A stretch of 64,000 nt of DNA from 3107 sp965216225 (lineage in GTDB: Bacteria; Pseudomonadota; Alphaproteobacteria; Rhodobacterales; Rhodobacteraceae), in NCBI GenBank assembly GCA_965216225.1, contig CBDCFF010000030.1:62001-126000 (forward strand). The letters run 5' to 3'. Positions 44,252 to 53,769 of this stretch are shown here, in pieces. Numbering within the stretch: the stretch's first letter is position 1; each line of letters begins with the position of its first letter. Below the pieces are notes generated by a model that did not search any database, was not told where the DNA came from, and saw nothing but the letters and a program-made list of their open reading frames with translations. The position numbers were made by a program, and so were the translations under genes.

Positions 44252-45769
44252 TTACGCTGCTGATGCAGCGTAACGCCAGGGCATCAGCTCGTCCAGCCGA
44301 GTGATCTTGTGATCCGCGATGCGGGCGAGAACCCATGTGAGCCAGGCTTGTGGATCGACTTTATCAAGCTTTGCCGTTTCGATCAGGGTGTAGGCGATGG
44401 CCATGGCTTTGCCACCGCCCTCGGAACCGGCGAACATCCAATTTTTGCGACCTATGGCGACAGGTTTTATGGCGCGTTCGGCGATGTTGTTGTCCGCTTC
44501 CAGAAAGCCATGGTTCAAATAACCGCGTGCCTTTGGCAAACGACCAAGGGCATAACGGATCGCTTGGGCCAGAGGCGACTTGCCAGATATATTTGGCAAC
44601 TGCGCGTGTAACCAGGTCTCAAGTTCATCGAAGATCGGTTTTGCCTTTTCCTGACGGATGGCAACGCGCTCTTCAGACGGTTTGCCACGCGCCTCTTTCT
44701 CGACGGCATGGAGTTCCGCGGTCCGGCGGAGGGCTTCTTCGGCAATCGATGAGCCTTGCGCGGCAAAGATGTCTACAAACTTGCGTCTGACGTGCGCCAA
44801 ACAAGCCATCTCCTGGGCCTTGTCCTCACCGAATACCCCGTTGAAGCCGGAATACCCGTCCGCATGGACCCAGCCTTTGTAGCCGGAGAGATGTGAGACG
44901 GGATGTTCGCCCTTGCGATCAATCGTGAACTGATACCACGCGCAGGGCGGTGATGATCCAGACCATGGTCGTTCATCGCGAACACAGGTCCGGACACGGG
45001 CGGTCCTGGTCTTCTTGTTGCCGGGGGCCTGCATTTTAACAGGCGTATCGTCAGCGAAGGTGGCCGCGCCTCGGCGGACCATTCGGCCAATGGTGTCAGC
45101 CAGAGGTTCCAGAAGCGCGGTGGAGCCGCCAACCCAATTGGTCAGAGTTGATCGATCAAGATCAACGCCTTCACGGGCGTATATTTGCGACTGACGGTAG
45201 AGCGGCAGGTGGTCCGCGTATTTGCTGACCAACACGTGCGCCGGCAGCCCCGGTCCCGGGCGGCCACGTTCGATCGGGCGCGATGGCAGCGGCGATTGGA
45301 CAATGGCCTCGCAACAGGAACAGGCCATACGCGGACGCACGATCCGGTTCACGACAAAACGCCCCGGTTTGTATTCCAACTCCTCGGTCACGTCCTCACC
45401 GAGCCTCTTCAACGCCCCACCGCAACGTCGGCAGTCCTCGCCCGGCGACAAGACCTCTTCGTGCCGGTCCGGATGATCGGGCAAGGGCTTGCGGCTGTGC
45501 CGGCGGGCCGGTTTGTCCGTTTCAGGCGTTGGAGCAGGCGCCGCCTGTTCTCCAGCGGCTTCGGCAATCGCCTCATCTTCCCGGAAGACCAGATTGAGCT
45601 GGTAGAGGCTTTCTGATTTCGATCCAAACCGGTGCCGGTCATGCCCCGCCAGTTGGTGTTGGAGTTGTTCCACCTTCAGGGTCAGCGCCTTGACTTCATC
45701 GGCCAGAAGCCGGTTCACTGCCCGCAGTTCCGCAGGATCATCCGGGGATATGTCGAGGTCCTTCAGCAT
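44252..45769 (-). CDS. tnpC: IS66 transposase TnpC (copy C)
   Basis: 505 residues, almost identical to copy B (differences such as SPDDPAEL, NRLLADE, GLPAHVL). Catalytic segments FADDTPVKM and DNNIAERAIKP are intact. Confidence 0.94.
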   Translation of the reverse strand: MLKDLDISPDDPAELRAVNRLLADEVKALTLKVEQLQHQLAGHDRHRFGSKSESLYQLNLVFREDEAIAEAAGEQAAPAPTPETDKPARRHSRKPLPDHPDRHEEVLSPGEDCRRCGGALKRLGEDVTEELEYKPGRFVVNRIVRPRMACSCCEAIVQSPLPSRPIERGRPGPGLPAHVLVSKYADHLPLYRQSQIYAREGVDLDRSTLTNWVGGSTALLEPLADTIGRMVRRGAATFADDTPVKMQAPGNKKTRTARVRTCVRDERPWSGSSPPCAWYQFTIDRKGEHPVSHLSGYKGWVHADGYSGFNGVFGEDKAQEMACLAHVRRKFVDIFAAQGSSIAEEALRRTAELHAVEKEARGKPSEERVAIRQEKAKPIFDELETWLHAQLPNISGKSPLAQAIRYALGRLPKARGYLNHGFLEADNNIAERAIKPVAIGRKNWMFAGSEGGGKAMAIAYTLIETAKLDKVDPQAWLTWVLARIADHKITRLDELMPWRYAASAA

Positions 45770-46187
45770 CGCCGATCCTATACCGGATCAGCATTCCGGG
45801 GTGAACCCCGAAAGCGCGCAAAGCCTCGTATTTATTGACCTGTCCTACGCTCAACGGTCTCCAGGTTTTACGGGGCATCCGCCAGTCAATCCCCTCCAAC
45901 AGCATTGAGAGCTGCGCGGGTGTGACGCTGATCTTGCCGTCCTTTGCAGCGGGCCAGACAAACCGCCCTTTCTCCAACCGCTTCGAAAACAGGCACGCGC
46001 CCTGGCAATCCCACCAGATGATCTTCAACAGATCGCCGCGCCGACCCCGGAACACGAACAGGTGGCCGGAATACGGGTCTTCGGCCAAAACCTTCTCGGC
46101 CTGGGCCGCCAGCGTATTGAACCCTCGCCGCATGTCCGTGACACCCGCCGCCAGCCACACCCGCGTGTTGCCCGGCACCGGGATCAA
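45738..46187 (-). CDS. tnpB: IS66 TnpB (copy C), stop codon lost
   Basis: Same as copy B up to RPLSVG, but the TAG has become CAG. The protein therefore gains 34 residues and overlaps the start of tnpC by 32 bp. Function may be kept since the core is unchanged. Confidence 0.85.
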   Translation of the reverse strand: MIPVPGNTRVWLAAGVTDMRRGFNTLAAQAEKVLAEDPYSGHLFVFRGRRGDLLKIIWWDCQGACLFSKRLEKGRFVWPAAKDGKISVTPAQLSMLLEGIDWRMPRKTWRPLSVGQVNKYEALRAFGVHPGMLIRYRIGDAEGPRHIPG

Positions 46188-46706
46188 GACATCAGCCCCT
46201 TCAGCAGCCGCGCCGGCACATCAGGATCGAACCCACCCCCGGCGCTGATCCGGTGACCGCCAGCCAACTCAATCTCGATACGGCCACCGAAGGCGACGGG
46301 ACCGGATGGCTGCGCCGGTTCCGGATGTGAAGCAGCCGGAGAAATCTCAACCGGCAGAAACACGGATCCAGCTACGACCTCGGTGAAATCTGGCGCAAAA
46401 CGCGGGTCCTTCAGCCATTTGAAGATCAGATTGGCGTTCATCGCGTAGCGCCGCGCAACCTGAGCCACAGAAACACCCGGCGCGGCAGTCTGCAGGCAGA
46501 TCGAACGCTTCTCGTCGTCCCATGCTGCGCGACAAACAAGGTGAGAATCCAGCGTCAATCAGGATGAGAACGCGTGTGCGGGGGCTCGCAGGGAGGGCGT
46601 AGCCCGACTGGGGAGGCCCCGCACACGCGTTTTGCCCTTTTGGGGCGGGCCTGACGGTTGTGGCCGGCTCGGATAAGGAATGATTTTCTGTGCAAGGGGA
46701 TCGTTC

Positions 46707-48227
46707 ATGCCGGGCTGTCATGTCACTGACCAACAAATGAGGCTCTTCATGACGCTCAGATCGACCCATTCCGTTGCCGTTGCCGCTGCCAAGGCGGGGA
46801 TCAGCCAGGCAACGGGCTATCGGCTGCAAGCTGACCCAATTTTACCATCACAGAAGAAGGCCCCTCGCGGCCGGCGGCGTCCGGACCCGCTGGCGGACAT
46901 TTTTGATGCGGAGGTCGTGCCGCTTCTGCGGTCCTCACCGGGGATCCGACCTGTGGCGGTTTACGAGGAGCTTCTGCGTCGGCATTCTGATCTGGGTACG
47001 GGCATCCGACGGACTCTGGAGCGACGGATACGCGCCTGGAATGCGGAACACGGCCCTGAACAGGACGTCATTTTCCGGCAGACCCACACACCGGGCAAAA
47101 TGGGCCTGTCGGATTTCACCGCCATGGGCAAGTTGGGTGTGACCATTGCCGGTGAGGCACTGGGCCATCGACTGTATCACTTCCGGCTTGCCTATAGCGG
47201 GTTTCAGCACGCCCACGTCGTGCTGGGCGGCGAAAGCTATGTGGCGCTGGCTGAGGGATTGCAGAACGCCCTCTGGACGCTCGGCGGCGTGCCACACAAT
47301 CATAGAACTGACAGCCTGTCGGCGGCCTTCAAGAACCTGGATAAGTCATCCCGGGCCGATCTAACCGACCGCTTCGACGCCCTGTGCAACCATTATGGAA
47401 TGACGCCGACGCGCAACAACAAGGGCGTCGCACACGAGAACGGTTCCATCGAGAGCCCCAATGGGCATCTGAAGCGCACCATTGAGGACGCGCTGGTCAT
47501 GCGTGGGTCGCGCGACTTCGAAAGCTTGCAAGATTATCGTCGCTTCATCGACGAGATCGTGGGCCGGATCAACGCCCGCAATGCCAAGCGTATCGATGCG
47601 GAACGTGCGAGCCTCAGACCTTTGCCGACGCGGCGGACCACGGATTACGAGGAGATCACGTTGCGCGTCACTTCCTCCGGGGGCTTCACCTTGCGCAAGG
47701 TGTTCTACACCGTGCCATCCCGGTTGATCGGGCATCAGCTGCGGGTTCGGCTCTACGATGATCGGTTGGAGCTGTTCCTGGGAAGCTCTGCCCTGCTAAC
47801 GCTGACACGCGGACGAGCCTCGAGCACCGGGAGCCATGGGCACGTGGTCAATTACCACCACGTCATCCACTCCTTGCGCAAAAAGCCCATGGCGCTGATG
47901 GGGCTGGTCTATCGGGATCAGCTATTCCCGCGCCGGGCGTTCCGTAACATGTTCGCATTCCTGCTGGAGCAGACCAGTGAGAAGGCGGCGTGTCGCATGG
48001 TTGTCGATCTTCTGGCGCTGGCACACGAGCGGGGCTGCGAGGCTGAATTGGCAGCGCAGCTTGAGGAGGACCTTCGCCAGAAGCGCCCGCCTGACATGGC
48101 GGCCCTACGCGCAGTGTTTAGCCCATCACAAGACGCACTCCCCCAAGTCGCGGTGCAACTGGCCGACCTGTCATCTTACGACCAGTTGGTCGGCGGTACG
48201 CCATCCGCTCAGGAGGTGACAGCATGA
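46707..48227 (+). CDS. istA: IS21 transposase IstA (copy 3)
   Basis: Same as copy 2 except for a Gly to Arg change in NHRTDSLSAAF, next to the Asp of the catalytic core. That change may reduce activity. Confidence 0.92.
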   Translation: MPGCHVTDQQMRLFMTLRSTHSVAVAAAKAGISQATGYRLQADPILPSQKKAPRGRRRPDPLADIFDAEVVPLLRSSPGIRPVAVYEELLRRHSDLGTGIRRTLERRIRAWNAEHGPEQDVIFRQTHTPGKMGLSDFTAMGKLGVTIAGEALGHRLYHFRLAYSGFQHAHVVLGGESYVALAEGLQNALWTLGGVPHNHRTDSLSAAFKNLDKSSRADLTDRFDALCNHYGMTPTRNNKGVAHENGSIESPNGHLKRTIEDALVMRGSRDFESLQDYRRFIDEIVGRINARNAKRIDAERASLRPLPTRRTTDYEEITLRVTSSGGFTLRKVFYTVPSRLIGHQLRVRLYDDRLELFLGSSALLTLTRGRASSTGSHGHVVNYHHVIHSLRKKPMALMGLVYRDQLFPRRAFRNMFAFLLEQTSEKAACRMVVDLLALAHERGCEAELAAQLEEDLRQKRPPDMAALRAVFSPSQDALPQVAVQLADLSSYDQLVGGTPSAQEVTA

Positions 48228-49033
48228 CATCGCCCCAGACCGATACCGCCCGCCTAACCTTGGCTCTGACCGAATTGCGCTTGCCAGCCATCAAGGCGCT
48301 ATGGCCGCGCTTTGCGGAACAAGCCGACAAGGAAGGCTGGCCCGCCGCTCGGATGCTCAGCACCCTGGTGGAGCATGAACTGGCTGAACGAGATCGCCGT
48401 CGTATCGAGCGACATCTCGCACAGGCACGCCTGTTGCCCGGAAAAACGATCGACACCTTCGACTTCACAGCCGTCCCCATGCTGTCCAAGGCCCATGTCA
48501 GTGCGATCACCGCTGGCGACAGCTGGATCGGAAAGGGCGGCAACATCCTGCTGTTTGGGCCGCCAGGTGTGGGCAAATCACATCTCGGCTCAGCCATCGG
48601 GCTCGCCCTTGTCGAGCAAGGCTACCGCGTCCTATTCAGCCGCACCACCGATCTGGTCCAGAAACTCCAACAGGCCCGCCGCGATCTCGTCCTCGAAAGT
48701 GCCATTGCAAAGCTCGACAAATTCCATCTGCTGATCCTCGATGACATCACCTACGTCACCAAGGATCAGGCTGAAACCAGTGTGCTCTTCGAACTCATCA
48801 GCGCGAGATATGAACGCCGCTCAATGTTGATCACGGCCAACCAGCCCTTCGGGGAGTGGAATGCGATTTTTCCAGACCCGGCCATGACATTGGCCGCCGT
48901 CGACAGGCTCGTGCACCACGCAACCATCTTCGAGATGAATGTCGAAAGCTACCGGCGAAGAGCAGCACAAAAGGCAAAGGGGCCGGGAAGGCCTGCACAA
49001 AAAGCCACACCGGAAAACACCAAAGCTGATTGA
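48224..49033 (+). CDS. istB: IS21 helper ATPase IstB (copy 3)
   Basis: 269 residues, identical in translation to the other two copies, overlapping istA by ATGA. Confidence 0.95.
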   Translation: MTSPQTDTARLTLALTELRLPAIKALWPRFAEQADKEGWPAARMLSTLVEHELAERDRRRIERHLAQARLLPGKTIDTFDFTAVPMLSKAHVSAITAGDSWIGKGGNILLFGPPGVGKSHLGSAIGLALVEQGYRVLFSRTTDLVQKLQQARRDLVLESAIAKLDKFHLLILDDITYVTKDQAETSVLFELISARYERRSMLITANQPFGEWNAIFPDPAMTLAAVDRLVHHATIFEMNVESYRRRAAQKAKGPGRPAQKATPENTKAD

Positions 49034-49311
49034 CGCTCCGCGACAATCAAAAAACAAACCCCTTGATCGCGGCACAAAAGCCCGGCATCGTCCCAAACGT
49101 CGCGACCAAGGATTCTCATCCTGATTGACGCGCACTTCTCATCTTGATTGTCGCGCTACAGTCCCACCAAATTCGCTTCTTGCGCCTGCCAGCCATAGAG
49201 TGCCTCATGGTGTCCACTATCGATGGTGGACACTATCGGCTCCTCCGGCTCCTCCGCCCCCGCGTTAGGTCGGCTTCAACGGACGCTCACGGAAAACCGT
49301 GGGATCAAACA

Positions 49312-49509
49312 CCTTATGTGTCTCGTCCCTGCCATGGGTTCCCCGTCGCCGCTCCTGGCCAGGACCAGCGACGGGGTGGGATACAGCGCTGAACACCTTG
49401 TGGCATGACCACGTTCACCAGCAGGCTGATCCTGCCTCTCTTCACCGTCTCGAACAGTTGACGGCGGCCCGTTTTGCGGGACCGCGAAGCATAAGGAAGA
49501 GAGAGTGAC
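49312..49509 (+). ncRNA. candidate bridge RNA region of the IS110 element
   Basis: The 198-bp 5' region before the transposase is non-coding and structured. A long hairpin CCCCGTCGC/GCGACGGGG (49341-49376) has an inner CCTGG/CCAGG stem, and a second hairpin GCGGCCCG/CGGGACCGC lies at 49464-49485. IS110 elements encode a bridge RNA from this 5' end. An inverted partial copy at 41609-41824 preserves both hairpins. Boundaries are approximate. Confidence 0.5.
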
Positions 49510-50474
49510 ATGATGGCCGGGATAACCATTCCTGGGATAGATGTATCGCGCGACTGGCTGGATGGGTTCTGCCTTCCTGGCGAGAAGCGGTTCCGGCATC
49601 CAGACACGGCGGACGGCCATATTGCGCTGATCGCGATGACCCGGCGGTTCTCCGGTTCGCTCAAAGTCGGATTTGAGGCCACGGGTGGTCAGGAATGGAG
49701 GCTCTGGACAGAACTTGTCGGCGCAGGCATCGTGGCCGTGCAATTGCTGCCAGCACAGATCAGGGCCACAGATCAGGGCCTTTGCGCTTTGCCGGGGCAC
49801 GCGCGCGAAGACTGATCGGATAGATGCGGAACTCATCGCCCGGTTCATGGCATTCCGACCGCAAGCCGGGCGAGAACTGCCAGGCGAAAATCTGCGTATT
49901 CCCGGAACCTTGACGACCCGGAGAGGTCAACTCGTCGATATGCGCAAGCGGCTCAAGGCTCAGATCGGAGCTCGAAGGAAGCAGGGCATTCCTGCCGGTG
50001 TCGAGACCATGGATGACGACCTGAAAGACCTGCTCGACACCCGGGTCGATGACATCGAACGGCGGATCGAAAACGTTATCGCGCGAGTGAAACCTCTTGC
50101 CCTGAGGGCGGGGCTTTTACGATCAATCCCGGGGATTGGCCCGGTCTGTGCGGCAATGTTGATCGCCGAATTGCCGGAACCCGGCCGGATGACATCAGGC
50201 GAAGCAGCTGCCATGACTGGCCTGGCTCCGATACCACATGACAGCGGGGCGATGCGAGGCAGGAGAGCTGTCGCCGGCGGAAGGCGGTCTCTGCGGCATG
50301 TGCTGTTTCAGGCTGCGCTGTCACAATCCGGTTCTCAAGCCTGTCGCAAAACGTCTCAAAGAGCGGGGGAAGCCGCACAAACTCGTCATAATCGCAATCG
50401 CACGCAGGCTGGTCACAATCGCAAACGCTATCATCAAAACCGGCATCCCCTGGCGCCATCAGCTCACAGAATAA
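49510..50474 (+). pseudogene. IS110 family transposase, two frameshifts
   Basis: The RuvC-like DEDD N-terminal half starts MMAGITIPGIDVSRDWLDG, with the first Asp. A 13-bp tandem duplication (49754-49779) shifts the frame. The protein then continues in the next frame with TDRIDAELIARFMAFRP (DEDD acidic pair) and LLRSIPGIGPVCAAMLIAEL, then APIPHDSGAMRGRR with the catalytic-serine region. A second shift near 50320 moves the C-terminus (NPVLKPVAKRLKERGKPHKL, ending WRHQLTE) to a third frame. Confidence 0.88.
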
Positions 50475-50483
50475 ACACAGTTG

Positions 50484-51692
50484 CTAAGCCGCATCGGCGG
50501 TAACTTCCTTGACCTTCAAGACCGACACCTGTTCGATCCCGTAGGCCGCAGCGCCTTTGGCCCACATCATATCGCCCCAGCGGTGAACCCGGATTTCGGG
50601 CAGCGGCGCGCCGACATTCACGACACTGCGCCGAATGCGGGCGATCACTTCGTCGGAATGCAGGTGATCAAAGCTGATCCGGGCACCGGAAAGAATGATC
50701 CGCTCCGGGTCGAAGAGATTGACAAGATTGGCGAGCTCGATGCCAAACATCTGACCGGCCCGTTCAAGAACCGATTGTGCCGACGGGTCGCCGGCCTGTG
50801 CGTCCTCAAGAATTCCGGATACCGTTTTCGGGCCTTCGCCATGATTGGCGATCTCCGCCTCACGTATCAGGGCATAATCCCCGACATAGGCTTCCAGGCA
50901 CCCGCGTTGCCCGCACTGGTACAACGCCCCGTCCAGATGGACCTTCATGTGCCCGAATTCGGCCCCGCAACCGTGTACACCGCGATAGAGGTGCCCGTCG
51001 AGGACGATCCCCAATCCAACGCCGTGCTCGATGGTGACCACCAGAAAATCTTTCAGATCGCGGCCTAGGCCGAACAGCTGTTCGGCTTTTGCAACGAGGT
51101 TGGCATCGTTTTCGACAAAGGCGGAGCATGGCAGCTGACGCCTCAATATCGGCCCCAGATCCACATTCCGCCCGATGATCGAAGACGACCAGTGTACGGA
51201 GTTCTCGGCCGCATTCACCTGTCCTGCGATTCCGATGGATATTCCCGAAAGCGACCTGATCGAAAACCCGGCTTTGGCACAGGCGGCATCGACTGCGGCG
51301 CGCAGGCATCCGACGAATTCCTCAGGGGCCATGCGCACCCTGTTCAGGGGAAACTCGTGGCTGGTGAGTTCGGTTCCCTCAAAGTCCGACAGCAGAACCG
51401 AGATCGCATGTCGGGCCACCTTGAGGCCCGCAACCCTGTGGGCTGCGCCATTCAGCTTCAGCATCACCCGGGGCCTGCCGTGCCTGCCGTTATCCGGCCG
51501 GTTGCCGCCATCGACTTCAACGATCAGCCCTGCGGCCAGCAGGTCCGACGTGACCGATGTAACCGTTGCCGGGCTGATCTGAACCGTGCCAGCAATATCA
51601 ATACGCGAGACGCTGCCCGCGGCGCGAATACACTCCAGAATACGCAGACGGGTGATGTCCTTCTGGTCCAGCCCGACCTGAGTCCTGTCCAT
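50484..51692 (-). CDS. xylR: ROK-family transcriptional repressor, XylR-like
   Basis: 402-residue regulator: an N-terminal winged helix (RILECIRAAGSVSRIDIAGT, QISPATVTSVTSDL), then a ROK sugar-kinase-like domain with VENDANLVAKAEQLFG, HGVGLGIVLDGHLYRG, EFGHMKV and the zinc motif CGQRGCLEAYVG. ROK repressors next to xylFHG-xylA control xylose use. The xyl genes are now 4.2 kb away because of inserted elements. The gene itself looks intact. Confidence 0.82.
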   Translation of the reverse strand: MDRTQVGLDQKDITRLRILECIRAAGSVSRIDIAGTVQISPATVTSVTSDLLAAGLIVEVDGGNRPDNGRHGRPRVMLKLNGAAHRVAGLKVARHAISVLLSDFEGTELTSHEFPLNRVRMAPEEFVGCLRAAVDAACAKAGFSIRSLSGISIGIAGQVNAAENSVHWSSSIIGRNVDLGPILRRQLPCSAFVENDANLVAKAEQLFGLGRDLKDFLVVTIEHGVGLGIVLDGHLYRGVHGCGAEFGHMKVHLDGALYQCGQRGCLEAYVGDYALIREAEIANHGEGPKTVSGILEDAQAGDPSAQSVLERAGQMFGIELANLVNLFDPERIILSGARISFDHLHSDEVIARIRRSVVNVGAPLPEIRVHRWGDMMWAKGAAAYGIEQVSVLKVKEVTADAA

Positions 51693-51747
51693 GCGCGACC
51701 TCGCCCGCCTCGTGATTCCCGGTGATTCCCTTGCGGATTCCAGCCTA

Positions 51748-52911
51748 GTCCCCCGGAATTGTACTTTGTATCATTGACTGAGCGGGTATTGAGAAGGATG
51801 TTGCGATGGTGGGACGTTTGGCGGATGCAGTGGTTCTGAGCGAAGATGAGCGCCGTTTTCTCGAGGGTCAGGTTCGGCGTCACAAAGCGGCACGTTCGCT
51901 GTCGGACCGATGCCGGATGATCCTGCTGTGCGCCGATGGATTGGCGAGCAAGGAAGTGGCGGCCCGGCTTGGGGTGCATGAACACACAGTCGGCAAATGG
52001 CGCAGACGTTTTGTGCGATGCCGGATTGAAGGTCTCACCGACGAATACCGCTCCGGTCGCCCGCGCACCGTGTCGGACGATCAGGTGACTGCGGTGATTG
52101 AGCGCACGCTGAACACGACCCCGAGGGATGCGATCCATTGGTCGCTCTGAAGCATGGCAGCCGCGACGGGACTGTCGCACACCACCCTCCGGCGGATTTG
52201 GAACGGGTTCGGCCTGCAACCGCACCGAAGCGAGACATTCAAGCTCTCAACCGACCCGCTGTTCGTGGACAAGGTGCACGATATCGTCGGGCTGTACCTG
52301 TCACCGCCGAACAGGGCTGTCGTGTTGTGTGTTGACGAGAAATCGCAAATCCAGGCGCTGGATCGCGAACAGCCTGTGCTGCCAATGGCGCCCGGCGTGG
52401 CCGAGCGGCGCACCCACACCTGCATCCGACACGGCACGACGTCGCTTTTTGCAGCACTGGATATCGCCACCGGCGCCGTGATCGGCAAATGCTGCAAGCG
52501 GCGCCGCGCCACCGGGTTCCTCGACTTCCTCAAACAGATCGACCGGCAGATGCCGGACGGGCCGGAGGTGCATATCGTCATGGACAATTACGCCACCCAC
52601 AAAACCCCGAAGATCAAGGCTTGGCTGGCACGCCGCCCGCATTGGCATGTCCACTTCACACCGCCCCCGGCTGGTTGGATCAATCAGGTGGAGCGTTGGT
52701 TTGCTGAACTGACGCGCAAGCAACTGCTGCGCGGCGTCCATCGTTCAACGGCGGAACTGGAAGCCGATACCGCTGCATTTATCGAGGCCCATAACGAAAA
52801 CCCCAAACCCTGCAAATGGGTCAAACCCGCCGACCATATCCTCGCCTCCGTCAAGCGGTTCTGCCAACGCGCCCAACAAAACTCATGTGCCGAACTTTAG
52901 ATGCAGGTGAC
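51748..52911 (+). mobile_element. IS630-family element C (1164 bp)
   Basis: Starts GTCCCCCGGAATTG right after TA (51746-51747) and ends GGTGAC at 52911. Same length as element D. Abuts IS5-A with no spacer. Confidence 0.85.
51806..52900 (+). pseudogene. IS630 transposase C with premature stop
   Basis: The frame matches element D, but a CGA-to-TGA change at 52148-52150 stops it after HWSL. The remainder is open to the TAG at 52900. Catalytic parts CVDEKSQIQALD, VMDNYATHKTPKIK and QVERWFAELT are present downstream of the stop. Confidence 0.9.
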
Positions 52912-53769
52912 CAGGGCCTGTTGACATTCAGGGTTTTCATTTTCGCTGACATCTGATTCATTCTTTCCAAAAGGGAGAATGAAATGTTGAGCGAGCGTTT
53001 TGTTATCAATGACGCGCAATGGGCTTTGATGGAACCGCATTGTTTTGGCAAGAAACGCGATCCCGGTCGCACTGGCGGTGACAGCCGTCTTTTTCTGGCA
53101 AGCCGTATTGTGGATTGCTCGAACCGGGGCGCCCTGGCGTGATCTTCCATCCGGCTTTGGCAATTGGAACACCGTTTACAAACGTTTCCGCCATTGGGTA
53201 AGAGCCGATGTTTTCAAACGGATATTTGACGCTGTCTCAAATGACCCTGACATGGAGTATGTCATGATTGACGGCACAATCGTGAAGGTCCACCGCCACG
53301 GGCAGGGCGCAAAAGGGGGGCTCAAAGCCAGGCTACAGGGCGCTCTCACAGTACTCTTTTTCTGGAATTACCACCAAAATCCTGGCTCTGACAGATGCAC
53401 TTGGCAATCTTGTCTCCTTCCGCCTGATGCCTGGGCAAGCCCACGATTTGAGCGAAACATCCGAGTTGATTGAGGGTGTTTCGTGCGAGATGCTCCTCGC
53501 GGATCGGGCGTTTGATGCCGACTGGTTGCGCGAAAATCTGGACAAGTCGGGGATTGTGCCAGTCATTCCGCCCAGATCGAACCGGAAGTTTCCGCCGGAA
53601 TTTGACAAACACTGCTACAAATGGCGACACCTGATCGAAAATTACTTCCAGAAACTCAAGGAATTCAAGCGTATTGCGTTGCGGGCCTGTAAAACAGATC
53701 AGAGCTTCTCCTCCATGATCTATCTGGCCGCGGCTATCATCAACTCACGATGAATGTCAACAGGCCCTG
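52912..53769 (+). mobile_element. IS5-family element A (858 bp)
   Basis: Perfect 19-bp terminal inverted repeats CAGGGCCTGTTGACATTCA. It lies exactly between two IS630 copies. Confidence 0.88.
52984..53753 (+). pseudogene. IS5 transposase A, two frameshifts
   Basis: Pieces in three frames: MLSERFVINDAQWALMEPH (from 52984), AVLWIARTGAPWRDLPSGFG to MEYVMIDGTIVKVHRHGQG (53045 frame), and MPGQAHDLSETSELIEGVSC to IIDS-like IINSR (53427-53753, with ADRAFDADWL and the Glu-containing KWRHLIENYFQKLKEF). IS5 relatives can use one programmed shift, but three frames suggest decay. Confidence 0.8.

Larger units (their letters stand above)
46523..49160 (+). mobile_element. IS21-family element 3 (2638 bp)
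   Basis: Same tips and length as copies 1 and 2. Flanked by a short duplication GTCCCA (46517-46522 and 49161-49166), as expected for a simple IS21 insertion. Confidence 0.93.
46184..49196 (-). pseudogene. tnpA: IS66 TnpA (copy C), split by IS21
   Basis: The first codons are at 49161-49196 and the body at 46184-46522, interrupted by IS21 copy 3 with a 6-bp duplication GTCCCA. Without TnpA the element is probably immobile. Confidence 0.85.
44206..49290 (-). mobile_element. IS66-family element C, interrupted by IS21
   Basis: Both tips are visible: GTGACCGTTCGGTGAAGG at 44206 and the inverse of GTGAGCGTCCGTTGAAG ending at 49290. The 8-bp flanks AGAAAACC (44198-44205) and GGAAAACC (49291-49298) differ at one base, consistent with an old target duplication. 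Confidence 0.88.
41825..49311 (-). mobile_element. IS481-family element B with IS256 and IS66 nested inside
   Basis: Outer tips are TGTTCAGTCCC (41825, plus strand) and TGTTTGATCCC (49311, minus strand). The element is interrupted by IS256 (42605-43937) and IS66-C (44206-49290). Both flanks are inverted copies of the IS110 5' end. Confidence 0.75.
49312..50475 (+). mobile_element. IS110-family element (decayed transposase)
   Basis: Begins directly at the tip of IS481-B, with a 198-bp structured 5' non-coding region followed by an IS110-type transposase gene. The right end lies near 50475, 9 bp before the ROK gene stop; no inverted repeats are expected for this family. Confidence 0.75.
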
